Positions 45,740-59,574 of a DNA stretch of 64,000 nucleotides are shown piece after piece. Within the stretch, counting starts at the first letter, position 1; the number at the start of each line of letters is the position of its first letter. The notes beneath the pieces are model-generated. The model was given only the letters and a program-made list of their open reading frames with translations. It did no database searches and was not told the origin of the DNA. This DNA is from Diadophis punctatus similis. Taxonomy: Eukaryota > Chordata > Lepidosauria > Squamata > Dipsadidae. The stretch spans positions 55,285,242-55,349,241 of the forward strand of contig JALIGW010000005.1 of NCBI GenBank assembly GCA_023053685.1. Direction: 5' to 3'. The translations under genes and the position numbers were made by a program.

Positions 45740-45745
45740 AAATTA
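45612..45745. repeat. (AAAT)n microsatellite at LINE tail
   Basis: About 30 AAAT units directly after CACCTGACAAATAAT, the 3' end of the L2-like LINE, so the array expanded from the LINE tail. Confidence 0.95.
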
Positions 45746-46253
45746 AAAAAATTAAAAAAAATTAATTTTTTTAAAAAAAAGTTAGAAGGCAATCCAACAT
45801 TTCATTTCAGTTGTAAATAAACATGCAGCATAACCTCTGTATATAAGCATATTAGTCAAACAAATGTTATTAATAGAACTGGACTCTATCTTTAGTACTG
45901 TATTTCCTTTCAAATAATGAAAAGTTTGTTGTTGTTGTTGATAGTTTATTGTTGGTTTATTGCTCTCAGTATTCTATTCTGGTTCTGAGAATCTACGGGG
46001 TACTTTAAAAAAGAGTATATTTTAATTGAGTTGCATGTTCTTCCATTTATTGAAGTCTCCTCAGAGCTTAGAGCCTATATTACATTTAGTTGATCAATAT
46101 GATTGCCAAATGGATATTATTTATTTATCTATCTATGTACATAATTTGTATTGCTGCCCATCTTAACCTAGTGACTCTTAGTTAGCTAACAATGCATAAA
46201 TAGCACAACATATTCCAGTTTTCCTTGAAATGCAATTCTAACTATATGGAAGC
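45746..46253. other. No recognisable gene or element
   Basis: AT-rich, with a short TTGTTGTTGTTG run near 45925-45940. Confidence 0.5.
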
Positions 46254-46261
46254 ATATATTG

Positions 46262-46709
46262 CAGGGGCAGTTTGCTTACTTACTGATACCGCTGCGCTGC
46301 GCGCACATCTCCATGTTTCATGCACATGTGCACTCGCTACGTGTGTGTGCCCCCTCATGCAATTTCAGCGAGATTTTGCTCCTGCGCATGCGCGGAAGCA
46401 AAATCTCACCAAAAACTTGCGAGGGGAAGTGCGCACATGCGATTTTGGCAAATTTTTGCTTCCGCGCATGCACGGAAGCAAAATCTCACCGAAATCTCTC
46501 TCACGCGCGCATTCCCTTACAAGATTTCGGTGAGATTTTGCTTCTGCGCATGAGCAGAAGCAAAAAAGCCGAAAAATTCTTTTAAAAAGATGGCGACGTG
46601 CGTGACTGTCCGGCGAAGATGGCACTGGAGCAGTCGCACGCAAATTGCGTAATCGGCGGGTCCCTACCGGAGCTGCGCACTGGACCGCACCGATAGGAAC
46701 CCACCCCTG
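46262..46709. mobile_element. Non-autonomous hAT element (GGGTGGGTTCC family), divergent interior
   Basis: Ends CAGGGGCAGTTTGC and GGAACCCACCCCTG; flanks ATATATTG (46254-46261) and ATATACTG (46710-46717) match at 7 of 8. The interior carries four related copies of GCGAGATTTTGCT...GCGCATG-type sequence (near 46367, 46450, 46480 and 46530), alternating in orientation, so it has internal inverted repeats not seen in sister copies. Confidence 0.85.
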
Positions 46710-46717
46710 ATATACTG

Positions 46718-47825
<1,108 letters not shown>

Positions 47826-48162
47826 CCATGGTTGGGAGTATAAGCAACCGCCAAAGTCTGAGAGTTGTGTGAGATTGTGTCATAGAAAATAACTGCATGA
47901 GAAGGAGCCTTCTCCTCCATCAGCTTCAACAATAATGCCAGCCAATGGCACAAGAGGATAGAGGAACCAGAACAGGCAAGATGGAGGATGTGGCATTGCA
48001 AATTCAGTTCCTCTCTTGCAGATACCACTGCACACAGTTAAAAAAGGTTGAGAAGAATTCAAAACACGTTCTCAAGCACTCAGATAAGAGAGAAAAGAAA
48101 AAGTCTCTTTCATGGAGAAAAAGGTATCAGAGTGGCATTCAATCTAATATGTTTGAATAATG

Positions 48163-48525
48163 CAGGTAGTCTTTGACGTGCAACCACAATTGAACCTAAA
48201 ATATCTGTTGCTAAGCAAGACAGTTGGCTAGTGAATGAATTTTGCCCCATTTTATGACCTTTTTGCCCAGTTGTTAAGTGAATTATTGCAGTTATTAAGT
48301 TAGTAACATGGTTGTTTAATAAATCTGGCTTTCCCCATTGACTTTGTCAGAAGTTTGCAAAAGGTGATCACATGACCCCTGGACTCTGCAACTGTCATAA
48401 ATACTGTGACTGTGACCATGTTGCCATAGTGGTAGGTGTGAAAAGTGGTCATAAGTCACTTTTTTCGGTGCTGTTATAGTTCAAACAGTCCCAAAATGAA
48501 TGGTTGTAAGTCAAGGACTATCTAT
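48163..48525. mobile_element. DNA-transposon-like MITE (CAGGTAGTC family)
   Basis: The left end CAGGTAGTCTTTGACGTGCA and the right end GTAAGTCAAGGACTATCTA are inverted repeats with a few mismatches. The 363-bp interior (GTTGCTAAGCAAGACAG; GATCACATGACCCC) is non-coding. No target duplication is clear. The palindrome at 12131-12161 has the same termini. Confidence 0.65.
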
Positions 48526-49508
48526 ATGTCCTTTCCTAAATTCAAGAAACATTTTTTACTATGGAAGTTATACTAAATTCCTTGGATTTTGTAAGGACTG
48601 AACATTTTTCCTGTCTTTATATATAGCATGGAAAACAGGTGGGGGTTGGGTGAGAGGAAGTACTGAAAAACTGTTCCATGGAAATGTTTTCTGTTAGAAG
48701 GAACTGGAGGAAAATGTTGATAACTTTAACAAAAGTCTAGTCGGGCAGACATGGCTTTAAGTTTTTGTTAAGGTAATAAGTCTTTTTGAACTGTAGTCCA
48801 AACTAGATACTAATACATGTGTGTGGTTGCCTTCAGCTAATATTAGCAATAAAAACAAAGTTTATCTATGCTTTTTGCAGTGTTGATTTCCAAATTCAAA
48901 GAAGAATTAGATTTGCTCTGTGTTTTATAATACTATTTATGTTGTCTGTTATGGTAGGTTAGGAGATCAAATGAAAACAGCAATTAGTGTACTGGGAGCT
49001 AAATGGTACAAGCAGTTAAAGTTTCATTTTCTTGTTGTATATGTCATAACTTTTATCTAAAAAAACTTTTGATCTGGATAGTTAATTTTAATTATAAACT
49101 GTGATAATTAAGAGCTACTTTATTATGGGTCACAGTTGAACTTTATTTCAAAACTAGCATTTCTATGTGTATGCTGTAAATACATTTTGTGCAAAACTAT
49201 TTCCTCTTTCCCCTTTTTGGGCTGGTATTGTTGCTATCTTCGTCTTTTTTGGCAACACATTTCCTCTTTTTTAATGCATAAAATACTGTTGTCAGCACTC
49301 AAAAAGCTTTCAGTCCTGGTCATAATTAGGCTCAATGTGGTCTTTAACACATTTGTTTCTTGATCATTTGAAAGTTTCAAAGAACTGCCTTCTATTCATT
49401 ATCTTTCTTCCTTTAACAAAGTGGTCTTTTTTTGCTGGTGTTATTGGACTGTGGACTGATGGTAAAGAACATTCCTGGAAACAGGAATTCCTCATTCCCC
49501 AAATATTT
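48526..49508. other. No recognisable gene or element
   Basis: AT-rich. The 75-codon frame at 49136-49363 has no recognisable motif. Confidence 0.5.
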
Positions 49509-49517
49509 CCCATATAG

Positions 49518-49952
49518 TAGTGATGGAGAACCTTTTTTTACTTGGGTGCAGAAAGCACGCATGTGTGCGCTATCAAGTGCGTGTGTGTGCCTACACCCAG
49601 AATTCAATGCCCCCCATGTGTCCCGCCTCCACTGCACATGCACGCGCAACCCCCGCTGTGCTGCCTCGCCCCCGTGCACAACCCCCTCCTCTGGTTTCTG
49701 GTGGGCCCGGTAGGCCCGTTTTTTCCCCTCCCCAGGCTCCAGGGGCTTTCCTGGAGCCTGGGGAGGCCAAAAACACCTGCCCCCGCCTCTCCAGAGGCTG
49801 AAAACACCCTCCCAGCGCCTCCACCTGAGCCGAAAATCAGCTGGCTGGCGCGCACGTGCGTGCTGGAGCTGAGCTAGGGCAACGGCTTGCATGCCAGCAG
49901 ATATGGCTCCGCGTGCCACCTGTGGCATGCGTGCCATAGGTTCGCTATCATG
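49518..49952. mobile_element. Non-autonomous hAT element (GTGATGGCGAACC family), copy 3
   Basis: Ends TAGTGATGGAGAACC and GGTTCGCTATCATG, both slightly decayed. The flanks CCCATATA and GCCATATA match at 7 of 8 if the start is placed one base earlier. The interior aligns with the copy at 30612-31048 (CTCCCCAGGCTCCAGG; GCCTGGGGAG). Frames of 77-190 codons across it are incidental to the GC content. Confidence 0.8.
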
Positions 49953-49960
49953 GCCATATA

Positions 49961-51149
49961 ATGTTCTATCATATCTGCACTGCAAATATCCATATGCTCA
50001 CTAGATGGTAGCAAAGGCAGAAAATGTAACTCCTTTCTGCCATCTGTTAGTCATCTATATGTTTGCAGTCCAGATATGCCCTACTGGCTTGTAGGGAGTC
50101 TACGCATAAAGCTATTAAGATAATTCTAATTAAGAAATACTTTAAAAATCCTCTTGCATATTTAGCAAATATTGTGCCAAATACTCAACACAGACTTGTC
50201 TTTAAAAATGACAATTGATTGAAGTTACCCTTGGATTAAGAAACTGTAAAGTGAATAATCCCCAGTTCAAGTATGGAATCTGCCATGAACATTACTTGAA
50301 ATTAAGGTAATCAAAATTAAAGTATTTTTACTCTTAATTAGCCTCATTTCTGCATAATCAGATAATAGTTAACATGCAATATTTACATGTATGTATTGGC
50401 CTTTTAAAGATGAAAATAAAAGCCAATACATTGTATCAATGTTTCTATGACTTTTATCTCCATCTTTAAAAGGCCAAAACATGGTTCCATGTTTTGGAAA
50501 AATCATCCCTACATGGTGATTTTTCTCTTGATCTTTGGAATCTGAAAAGTATAAAAAGAAAACAATCTTCTGTATCTGCAACTATCAGATATAATATATA
50601 CACTCACACCTATAAGTAACTTGTCAAGGCTAATCATATTTATTGTGGCAGATAACCTTTTCAATAGAGGCTAGATATAAGTTTGAATTTGATTGCTTGT
50701 TTGAAAGGGCTAATCTATCAGAGGATCTTTGGAGTCAATACAATCTGTATCAAACCACTACAGCAGGTCAACTCAGATAGTGATATATGGCATATACAGT
50801 AACTATTAATCATTGCAAATAATCAACCAAAAAGGAAAGGCAAGGAGAAGTGTTAAAGCTAGCAATTGTTTAAAGAGATGTGAATGGATATTTGATTTAA
50901 AAAACCTGACATTTGACAAAAGGTATTTGATAAAACCTGACAGAAATGTCCAAATCGAGCAATATATCGTTTAAAAAGAGCTTTGGACGAAATACAGGGG
51001 ATTATCTGTTTTGACCAGCTATTGTGATGTAGCAGTATGGTCTTCATTATCTATTCAGTGACATTAAACATTTGTGCAGTACAGATCTGGTAGTGATGCA
51101 GGAATTTTGTAACTGAAGGACACCAGCTCCATCAAATGATGTCCTAAAG
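49961..51149. other. No recognisable gene or element
   Basis: AT-rich. A partial inverted repeat near 50405-50475 (CCTTTTAAAGATG... and ...CATCTTTAAAAGGCC) could form a hairpin. Confidence 0.5.
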
Positions 51150-51240
51150 CAGTGTTTTTCAAACTTGGCAACTATAGGATAGGATAGGATAGGATAGGAT
51201 AGGATAGGATAGGATAGGATAGGATAGGATAGGATAGGAT
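51150..51240. repeat. hAT MITE left end followed by (GGATA)n microsatellite
   Basis: CAGTGTTTTTCAAACTTGGC is the left end of the CAGTGTTTCCC MITE family (compare 17289), and after 24 bases it passes into about 13 GGATA units. The right end of the MITE is missing. Confidence 0.8.
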
Positions 51241-51515
51241 ACTTTACATAGCCGCCTTCATGTAGTCCCCTTTTGTGACCTTCTGTTTGCTAGGGTTTAA
51301 ATCATGATTGCTTTTTATAAACAAAGCAATAGAGCTACTTCATGTACATTTAAAGAAATATGGTTTTAGTTGGAATGTCAAAGATTCCAGGATTTGAATC
51401 AGAACCCAACATAGGCATAATTTTTGAGCAATCATGGTTTCTAACCTGAGTAGCCTTTGTTTACTTGATGTCCTTCAGATATGTCTGGACTTTACCTTCC
51501 AGCATTTGAAGCCAA

Positions 51516-51562
51516 CATCCATCCATCCATCCATCCATCCATCCATCCATCCATCCATCCAT

Positions 51563-51601
<39 letters not shown>

Positions 51602-51611
51602 TCTATCTATC
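51516..51611. repeat. Compound microsatellite (CATC)n-(CAGC)n-(TATC)n
   Basis: About 12 CATC units, 9 CAGC units and 3 TATC units in succession. Predicted His-Pro-Ser-Ile frames are artefacts. Confidence 0.95.
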
Positions 51612-53640
51612 AAAACTATTAACCACTCACCTCCCTCACAGAGGGATGAAAGTGTCCTTTTGGCAAAAAATTCATCAGAAGGTTTCCTTGTTTTCCTTAA
51701 TAATTGATTTGACATAGGCTGAGTGTCTTATAGAATCCAAGTTATTCATAATTAGAACTTTATCTCTGGTACCAGAAGAAAACAGTGAACTTAAGATATA
51801 AGTTCCAACACAGAACAGAATAATGAAATCAGAGTCCAATCTTATTTTCTAACCTTTTCTGGTATCATTACAGTATACTAAAGTTTACATTTTTGTGGCA
51901 ATTGTGGCAATTGAAAAGCACTTATTCCAAGGTGAATTTCTTCCATTAGCCACATTTTATTTATCTGCAACAAAAGACGTGGTTAGTCTTATCACATGGT
52001 GGTAGCTCTCTCATTTCCACAAGGGGAGAAGAAAAGAATAAAGGGCTACAGTGATATTCTTTCCCTAAGAATCAGTTTCTTTTAGGTCCTTCCAGCTCAC
52101 AGCATGAAGCAATGCATCTGCTTTCAGGTTGCTCCCAATCTTTGTTTATCATTTGGACAACTTTGGTCACTTGTCCACAGTCCAGGGGAGAAAAAACATC
52201 TTGGAGAGACAATTACCTGTTTCCCTCTATCTCTCCTTCATTCTCTCATTCTCCATTGAAGTTATTTGTGTTCCTAATGGATTGCAATATTGTAGGGATT
52301 TGAAGAATTTACCTTTTTGTCTATTGTCAATGAAGTACAAAAGGAGTCAATGACAATTAGAAGGAAACTTTTGGCTATACATTTATTAAATAGCAAGGTT
52401 TTGATTAGGCATACGGAGCATTGCATATTGATGCCAGTTTCTTTTTATATTTAAGCATTCACCATAAATCTGCAGATAAAAACTGACTTCATTTTAGTTG
52501 TCCCCCCCCAATTATCATATATTGTGCATCTTCTAAAAATGTAATGCAAACTATGTAAGACTGCAATTAAGTGTTGAATGTCTGTTGCTGGCAAAGTTCC
52601 TTGAAGTGTGGAATAGTTGAGAGAATATTGGTTTCATTTCAGTTTCTAAAGATTAACATAGCTAATTAATGTTTTCAAGATTTGGAATGGGGTTTAGATA
52701 GAAGCAAATATAAAGTGGTGGAATGTAGAGAGGTGAATCCATTCAGTGTTATTTTAATTCATAGTATTTATATTTTACTCATTCTAGCTTAACAGAAAAT
52801 TGTAAAGATTATTTAGGAGATTAAATTTCACTTCCATTTGCAACGTACTATATGTTTGTAACATTTTTAATACTAAGCTAAAGGATTGATCCATTTTATA
52901 AAAATATAATTGTTTTATAGTACGTTGCAAATTTGTTTTGTGAGCTGATATGAAGTCAATGGATGCGATATGCTTTTATTATTGCCTTTCAACACTTTCT
53001 ACTTCTTATGGTTAGGTACTTTGTCCAAGTCTAAATGATATAATATACTTTTTTTTAATTCTGAGCTGTCTGACCTTTTTTTGTGTGTGTTAGAATTCCA
53101 TCATATTCAATTGATCCCAAAGACACTGTGCAGTTCTGGAATCCTAATCAAGAACATTTGATGATTATATTATATTTGAGTTTAATAAAGTGAAAATAAA
53201 AAGGAGCCTTGTCTATGTTAAAAGTCACCTGTCTGGCCTTTGGACCTGAATGTAATATAATTTGGAAGTTTACAATTTACCATAGATGCTTGGCTGATCT
53301 GAGCATGTAATTATCTGAACACTTCCAATTTGTTCAGAGTTGTTGTGCTCCAGATCCGCTCAATTAAATGTTTCATCTCGTGGGACCAAGGAAACATGAT
53401 GTCTCTGTTGCAGCCCTTGCCCTCTAGAACAACATCCCTCCAGAAATATGTATGGCAACCCTGTTTTGGGGATCTAGAAGACCCTTAAGTCCTGATTTTG
53501 TTTCCTGGTTAGTCTTTGTAAAGCTACTGTTAAGAGGTTTTTTCCATTGTTATGGTTGCTTTTTAGCTCATGCTGTTCTTTTGTTATTTTCAACTGTTTT
53601 AATCTTTTGGAGTGTGCAACCACATGAGCCACAAAAAAAT
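51612..53640. other. No recognisable gene or element
   Basis: AT-rich. A pair of phrases AACGTACTATA (about 52842) and TATAGTACGTTGCAAA (about 52916) form the arms of an inverted repeat about 85 bases across. Nothing else is supported. Confidence 0.45.
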
Positions 53641-53863
<223 letters not shown>

Positions 53864-54956
53864 TCTGTCATCCATGTCAGAACAAATCAGCCTTTTGAAC
53901 TGTAATATTAAAATTAATGTAAGGTAGTGGCTTTGTTTTGAATCTGGCAAACATTGTTTCCTGACATCTACATTAGGACAAGTATGCTTACTTATTGGAA
54001 GCATTCCACACTGCATTCAAAACTATGTATTCTGGAAAGGAAGTATTGGAAAGTTATTTCATATGCTAGTTTATTCAGCTGAGTTATGATTGCCTGCTTT
54101 GAAGGAATAATTCTACAGAAGAGCCTTGGCCAGTTTCAGGGAATCTATATGACCATGCTATAGAGACTAGCTGTTTGAGGGATGTCAAAAAGAGTAAAAT
54201 TGGTAGGCTTAGCTTGCAATCAAAGCCCTGCCTTCTTTTTTATGTACATCAGAACAGGGCTTCAATCACATAATCCTGCCATCATATCAACTTTTTTGAG
54301 ACTTCTGACAGATTTCCAATCCATGCTAGCTTCAAAGCTTACAGGCAACAGATCTGGAAGACATTAGATTAGTGGAAGTTTTTTTCCCCTGACATTTTAC
54401 ACTGCAAAAAATATTTTTGCCCCCCATACTTTGTGACATCTCTTCTATCAAGATGGAAACTTAGAAAACTGATGGCAGAAAAAGACCTAGTGGTCCATCA
54501 AGTCTATCCTTTAATTCCCTATTGTTTTTTGTTTTCCTTTTAATTAATTAATTAATTTTTAAATTTTTATTTTTATTTTTTAAATTTTTGTTGGAAGATG
54601 GACATGTTTTTAATCTCAAATCATGATTAAATTCAGTTACTGATGTGCTGGAAGTTGTTTGCAAGCTTCTATTACTTTTTTGTGAAGTAATACTTTGAAA
54701 CATTACTTTTGAACTTCCCTCCTATGAGGGAGATGATAATCATGATGATGATCACCAGGTTCAAGTGATTAATGCATGAGGATTGAATGAGGATATTTAT
54801 TATTTATTTTGGAGCCCAGCTGGCTGCCCAAAGATTCTGGGTGGCTTACTAATTTAAACAAAGGAAATCAGACAATTATTTACTGCACAAACAGAAGCCA
54901 CACAATTATCCAGAAGAAATAACACTGTACCTCAGACCAGCTCAAACGAACAAAGG
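53864..54956. other. No recognisable gene; possible repeat tail
   Basis: At about 54795-54860 a TTTATTTTGGAGCCCAGCTGG...GGGTGGCTTAC phrase resembles a SINE/LINE tail on the minus strand. Nothing else is supported. Confidence 0.4.
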
Positions 54957-54964
54957 CATAGCAC

Positions 54965-55119
54965 CACTGGTGGGTTGTAAAATATTTTGCCACCGGTTTG
55001 TGCATGTGTGTGATGCTTCTGCGCATGCACAAAAGCATCCCGGGTGGGTGGGCGGAGCCTCCCACCACCAGCGCTACCTGTTCTAAGAACTGGTCTGAAT
55101 CGGGAGCAACCCACCACTG
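54965..55119. mobile_element. Short hAT element (GGGTGGGTT family)
   Basis: Ends CACTGGTGGGTTG and CAACCCACCACTG; perfect duplication CATAGCAC at 54957-54964 and 55120-55127. 155 bp, with TTCTGCGCATGCACAAAAGC in the middle. Confidence 0.9.
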
Positions 55120-55127
55120 CATAGCAC

Positions 55128-55740
55128 CCATCCTACTCCCAAACTGGGGGCATAGGCATGGTTTTAATAACTTCAGGAACTGTGAGGTATGAGCCATGCT
55201 GATCTCCTGACAGATGTTGTTTCAGATGTTGCAACAGAAAAGGTATATTGCCAAGGTCCCAATAGGTGATATTGCTTAATTGAAATGAACTCTCAGAGGA
55301 CAGACAGAAATCATTGTTAGATAAATAGATAGGAGAGGAGAGGGGAGCGTTCTTATGCCATGAATGGATTTATAGGTTATAATCAGTGCTTTGAACTGAA
55401 TCCAGAAATTAAATGACAACTAGTGCAGATTATGAACTGGGGATAACATATCAGTATAATATGTTGTGCTGTGCTTACTATGGCATTCTGTATAACTATA
55501 GCTTCCAAATGGTCTTCAAGAACAGAATGTATTGTAGTAAGCAAGAGGTAATGATGGCATGACTGACTGACTGAAGTAACTCCTGATCTAGGAAAGGACA
55601 CAAAACTGGTACACCCGATAAACCTCTTCAAAGGCCATACTGACCACTGCTGCTACCTGCTCCTTGGTCAAGAGCTATAAGTCCAGGAAGATTTTCCAGA
55701 CTGATCCCAGTCTTGAATAAGTAACTTCATGCAAGACCAA
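55128..55740. other. No recognisable gene or element
   Basis: AT-rich sequence with an ATAGATAGGAGAGGAGAGG run near 55325-55345. Nothing else is supported. Confidence 0.45.
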
Positions 55741-56350
55741 AGATTCAAAAGCCCATGTGATGTTTGTCCATCGTATTCGAAGAGGACCTTGACATCTATC
55801 AGGTTGTGGGCTTACGATGTGTCCGCAGGTGGCTGGTGAGGCCTATATGGGCACGAAATGTTCTGCCACATGTTGGGCAGACATGTGTGGGCACCATTGT
55901 CGCAGCATTTGCAGTTCTGGCTTTGCAGAATGCTCGCTTTTCTTCTGCTATGGCTGTTCTTCTGTCCTCAGATATTTGGCAGCCTTGGTGGATCAGCATG
56001 CGCCATATTGATTGATCTTGTGCTAGGGTTTCCCAGGAGGTGGTGTCGATATCGAGGGACTTGAAGGAGGCTTTCAACGAGTCTTTGTATTGCTTCCTTT
56101 GTCCCCCGTGTGATTGCTTTCCTTTAGACAGCTCACCATAGAGGAGTTGTTTAGGGATGCGATGGTCTGGCATCCTTGCAACATGGCCTGCCCAGCGTGT
56201 CTGTGCTTTCATCAGCAGGGTGTGAACTGATGGCAGACCTGCTCTGGAGAGGACTTCTGTGTCTGGCACCTTATCCTGCCACCGGATCCTCAGAATTCTA
56301 CAGAGGCAGGTCATGTGGAAGTGGTTCAATTGCCTAGCATGCCTCCTGTA
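55741..56350 (-). mobile_element. LINE C-terminal fragment with C2H2 zinc finger
   Basis: A 176-codon open frame on the minus strand (56329-55799). It begins LNHFHMTCLCRILRIRWQDK-like sequence, then VHTLLMKAQTRWAGHVARMPD, GGQRKQYKDSLKASFKSL and SWETLAQDQSIWR, wording typical of the region after RT in many metazoan LINEs. It ends with CPTCGRTFRAHIGLTSHLRTH, a C2H2 zinc finger (two Cys, two His). The finger probably helps bind RNA or DNA. The frame is intact over this length, but RT and endonuclease are absent. I cannot fix the clade. Confidence 0.7.
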
Positions 56351-56399
56351 TACAGTCCAAGTTCAAAAGTTCAAAAGCCCAAGAGACCCAAATAATCAC

Positions 56400-58614
56400 T
56401 TGTAAAACTTAGTTAAAGGAGGCAGTCAAACACGGTTAAAAAAGCATTCATTGACCTGCAAATTCTTTGTAATTATAGGCCAGTCTCAAGCTACCATGTT
56501 TGGATACAATTATTGAGGAAGTGTTGGCTTACGCTGTAATTTAGTTCCTTTATATCATGATGAATTTAAGTGGTGTTGCTAGGAATGCTTTTATCACCTC
56601 TGCTATCAAAATCTGAAACCCTACAGCTTTCTATCTTGTTTCCAGTTCTATTCCTTCTTACCATCTAATATTAATGAAATCATAGGAAAGGACAAATCCA
56701 CAGTGAGTTTTTTGAAAGAAGTATGGGTTCTTATCAATGCTACACATGAACTTTATTCTCTAATTCTTGGAATCTCAAAATATATGCATGCTCAAGTACG
56801 AATTTCCTTTGTCTCTTTTGGCTTCTTCCCAGTTTTGCTCATCTTTAGCATTACGAGGAAACAGCCTATTTTTTCACTTCCTGAAAAGCAGTTTTTGAAC
56901 AACAGGAAGGATTAAATGCTTTCTTTTTAAAAAAAGTATTATAAGATGATTGCTATCGCATTGTTTCTAACAGCAAAAATTGCACATTTGAGGTATCAAC
57001 CATAACACGGAGTTAAAAGTAGCAAATGAAGTCATACATTGTATGATCAAAACTTAAGAAACTCTATTAAAAATATCTTAAACGTTTAATAGATGGCACT
57101 CTTGCTTTACTATGAACTTAAGGAACAAAATGGGGAGGGAATCTTTCACAATGTTTGTGGATACAACGTTCGTTCTGATCTCTTAAATACAAAGGATTTT
57201 TTTTTAGAAAAACAATCTCCAATTCCTACACTGTGCTTAGTCATTCAAGGCGTGTTTCTGCAGGAATCTCATCATTTTTATCATTAGATTTCACCAAGTG
57301 TTGCAGATCATATTTTTGTACTTACCAGCATGTTCATCTAAAGTGCACTGGGCAAATTTTATATCAATGGATTATATTGCAGCCCAGAGGTAGTTATAGA
57401 AGTTATGTGACAGTGTTATGCTATGAAAAAGCTTAAAAGATTCTCATAGGATACTTCATAACAACAAATCTGTATTATTTCTGTAAAATCTGTAAGAGGC
57501 ATAGGAAGGGGTTGGGCTTAGGGACCATAGTGAGTGATAACTGCTAATAATTCTTATCAGTTTTTTGATCAAAGATCAGCACATTTTAACACTTTGTATT
57601 AAAATAATCAAAAAGTTTACAATAAAAGTAGAATAGACAACTTTTTAGAAAAAGTGAATAAAAATAATAGTAGGAGCAAGCATCACATAGCAGGAAAATA
57701 TTTTGGCCCAAAAGCTAATCATGCAGGCTATATTGCTAAATATAAGTTATACATTTTTAAAAAGAAATAGGGTTATCAAATCTTTATTATAGTCACCAGC
57801 ATAAGGAAGATGGAATGCAAATAATTAATAATTTTGAAAACTAAAAAATATAAAATATTTAAAGTTAAAAAACACTTTAAAAAGCTAAAGAATGTAAAAT
57901 ATATTTTGTTTTTTATAAAAACAAGTAAAAATTATGGACAAATAGATAAAACATTTAAAACAAAAAAAGTTAATATATGGCTAACCAAATCTACCACAAT
58001 ACAAAACAGTATTAATTAATAGTAGGCTTAAAACCTCATTGAAGTGTTGCATAAACCCAACTTCCGTTTCTAGCTATCTGTCGGACTATTTTGCAACTGT
58101 TTGTAGTTTTCTGGGTGGTAGATGATAGATTCCTACAAGGCCAAAATTTTAACATTCCTTATGTGGTTTTAAAATTCTTACTATTATGTTCAGCTGAAGC
58201 TCATTTACAAGCTGGTTACTATAAACTGTAGACAGAAAGAATAATGACATTTCCACCCAGTCTATGAGTCATATGCACCAGATAAATGAAAAAGAAATCC
58301 CATTGACCCAAGGCCTCAAATGTCTGAAATGATATGCCAGAAACTTCCTTATTAAACAAGAATATTTAGAATTAAATGAAACATATATGGCTTAAAGGGG
58401 TATGAAAGCTATTCCCATTATCTACTGCAAATGCAATTTTGTTTCCTGACAGTTCATATCAAATGTAATAGAACATGCTGCTTCATTTAAAAACCATTGA
58501 CAAGCTGCATTGTAGTCTGTTTTGAAGGTGGCCGATAAAACTGTTTGTGTAATTATGAAAAGATTAATTAATTTATTTATTGTTTTTTAAAAAAATATTC
58601 CTAAATATTTCTTG
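56400..58614. other. No recognisable gene or element
   Basis: Very AT-rich, particularly 57570-58020, where Lys-rich frames are composition artefacts. Confidence 0.5.
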
Positions 58615-58655
58615 ACTCAGCCTTCCATCCTTCCGAGGTGGGTAAAATGAGGTAA
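58615..58655 (+). repeat. SINE scrap
   Basis: TTGACTCAGCCTTCCATCC followed by GAGGTGGGTAAAATGAGG is the central part of the TGCTATT-tailed SINE, only 40 bases long, next to (TTTA)n. Confidence 0.7.
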
Positions 58656-58953
58656 AATAAATAAATCCTATTTATTTATTTATTGCATAGAGTTTCAGGA
58701 ATGTCTCAGAAAAGTTTATAAGAAAGGAGAATGTTAAGGAGGGACTTATAATGGGTCTTTCTCTTTCTACCACCTATGCAGTCGCAAGATCTTTGCTGCA
58801 CAACTCTGTCAGTGAAGCTTTCAGGGTCAATGGTGCTTCAGTTGGGTGTGGAATCTATCTAAGCAGTGGTGATTGCCTGAACATAAACCCTTACATAACT
58901 TTTTATCCTACTCTGGGTTGTATTGGGCTGAGACATAAGAGCTGACTTAAAGC

Positions 58954-59078
58954 CAGCAGTGGGTTGCTCCCGGTTCAGCCCGGTTTGGCGAACTGCTAGC
59001 AGCAGCGGCAGGAGGCTCTGCCCACCTGCCTGGGACGCTTCTGCGCATGAGCGAACCGGGATTTAGAACCCACTACTG
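58954..59078. mobile_element. Short hAT element (GGGTGGGTT family)
   Basis: Ends CAGCAGTGGGTTG and GAACCCACTACTG; perfect duplication CTTAAAGC at 58946-58953 and 59079-59086. 125 bp, the shortest intact member here. Confidence 0.9.
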
Positions 59079-59333
59079 CTTAAAGCCACCCTATGGGCTT
59101 CCATGACTAAGACTGGACTTCAGCTGAGATTTTCCCCATCCTATTGCTATTCTTTCACCACTACCCCATAATACCAGCATGATATTTGAAGGAAATGTGG
59201 GCCATTTAAAGGGCTAAAAGGAGAGTGAGAAAAGATTTATAGCAAATATCCAAGGATTAAATTTCAATTTGCTTTTATTTTATTGATTGATGTATATATT
59301 CCTGAATACTAGAACATGTAATAGCCATTTACA

Positions 59334-59568
59334 GCAGTGGCACAGTGGCTAGAGTGCAGTACTGCAGGTTACTTCTGCTGACTGCCAGCTGCCTACAATT
59401 TGGCAGTTCAAATCACAACAGGCTCAAGGTTGACTCAGCCTTCCATCCTTCCGAGGTGGATAAAATGAGGACTCAGATTGTTGGGGGCAATATGCTGAAC
59501 TCTGTAAACCACTTAGAGAGGGCTGTAAAGCACTGTGAAGCAGTATATATGTCTAAGTGCTTTGCTAT
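59334..59568 (+). mobile_element. tRNA-derived SINE (TGCTATT-tailed family), copy at 59.3 kb
   Basis: GCAGTGGCACAGTGGCTAGA (A box) starts it; the body contains GGCTCAAGGTTGACTCAGCC and it ends CTAAGTGCTTTGCTATT. The flanks ATTTACA and ATTTATA match at 6 of 7. The tail is short, with a single TGCTATT. Confidence 0.85.
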
Positions 59569-59574
59569 TTATAT

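Noticed and set aside
49413..49985. 190-codon minus-strand frame as a possible gene
   Set aside because: It lies almost wholly within the hAT element at 49518-49952 and has no transposase or other domain.
51516..51611. CRISPR-like direct repeats
   Set aside because: Units are four bases with no spacers; this is a microsatellite in a vertebrate genome.
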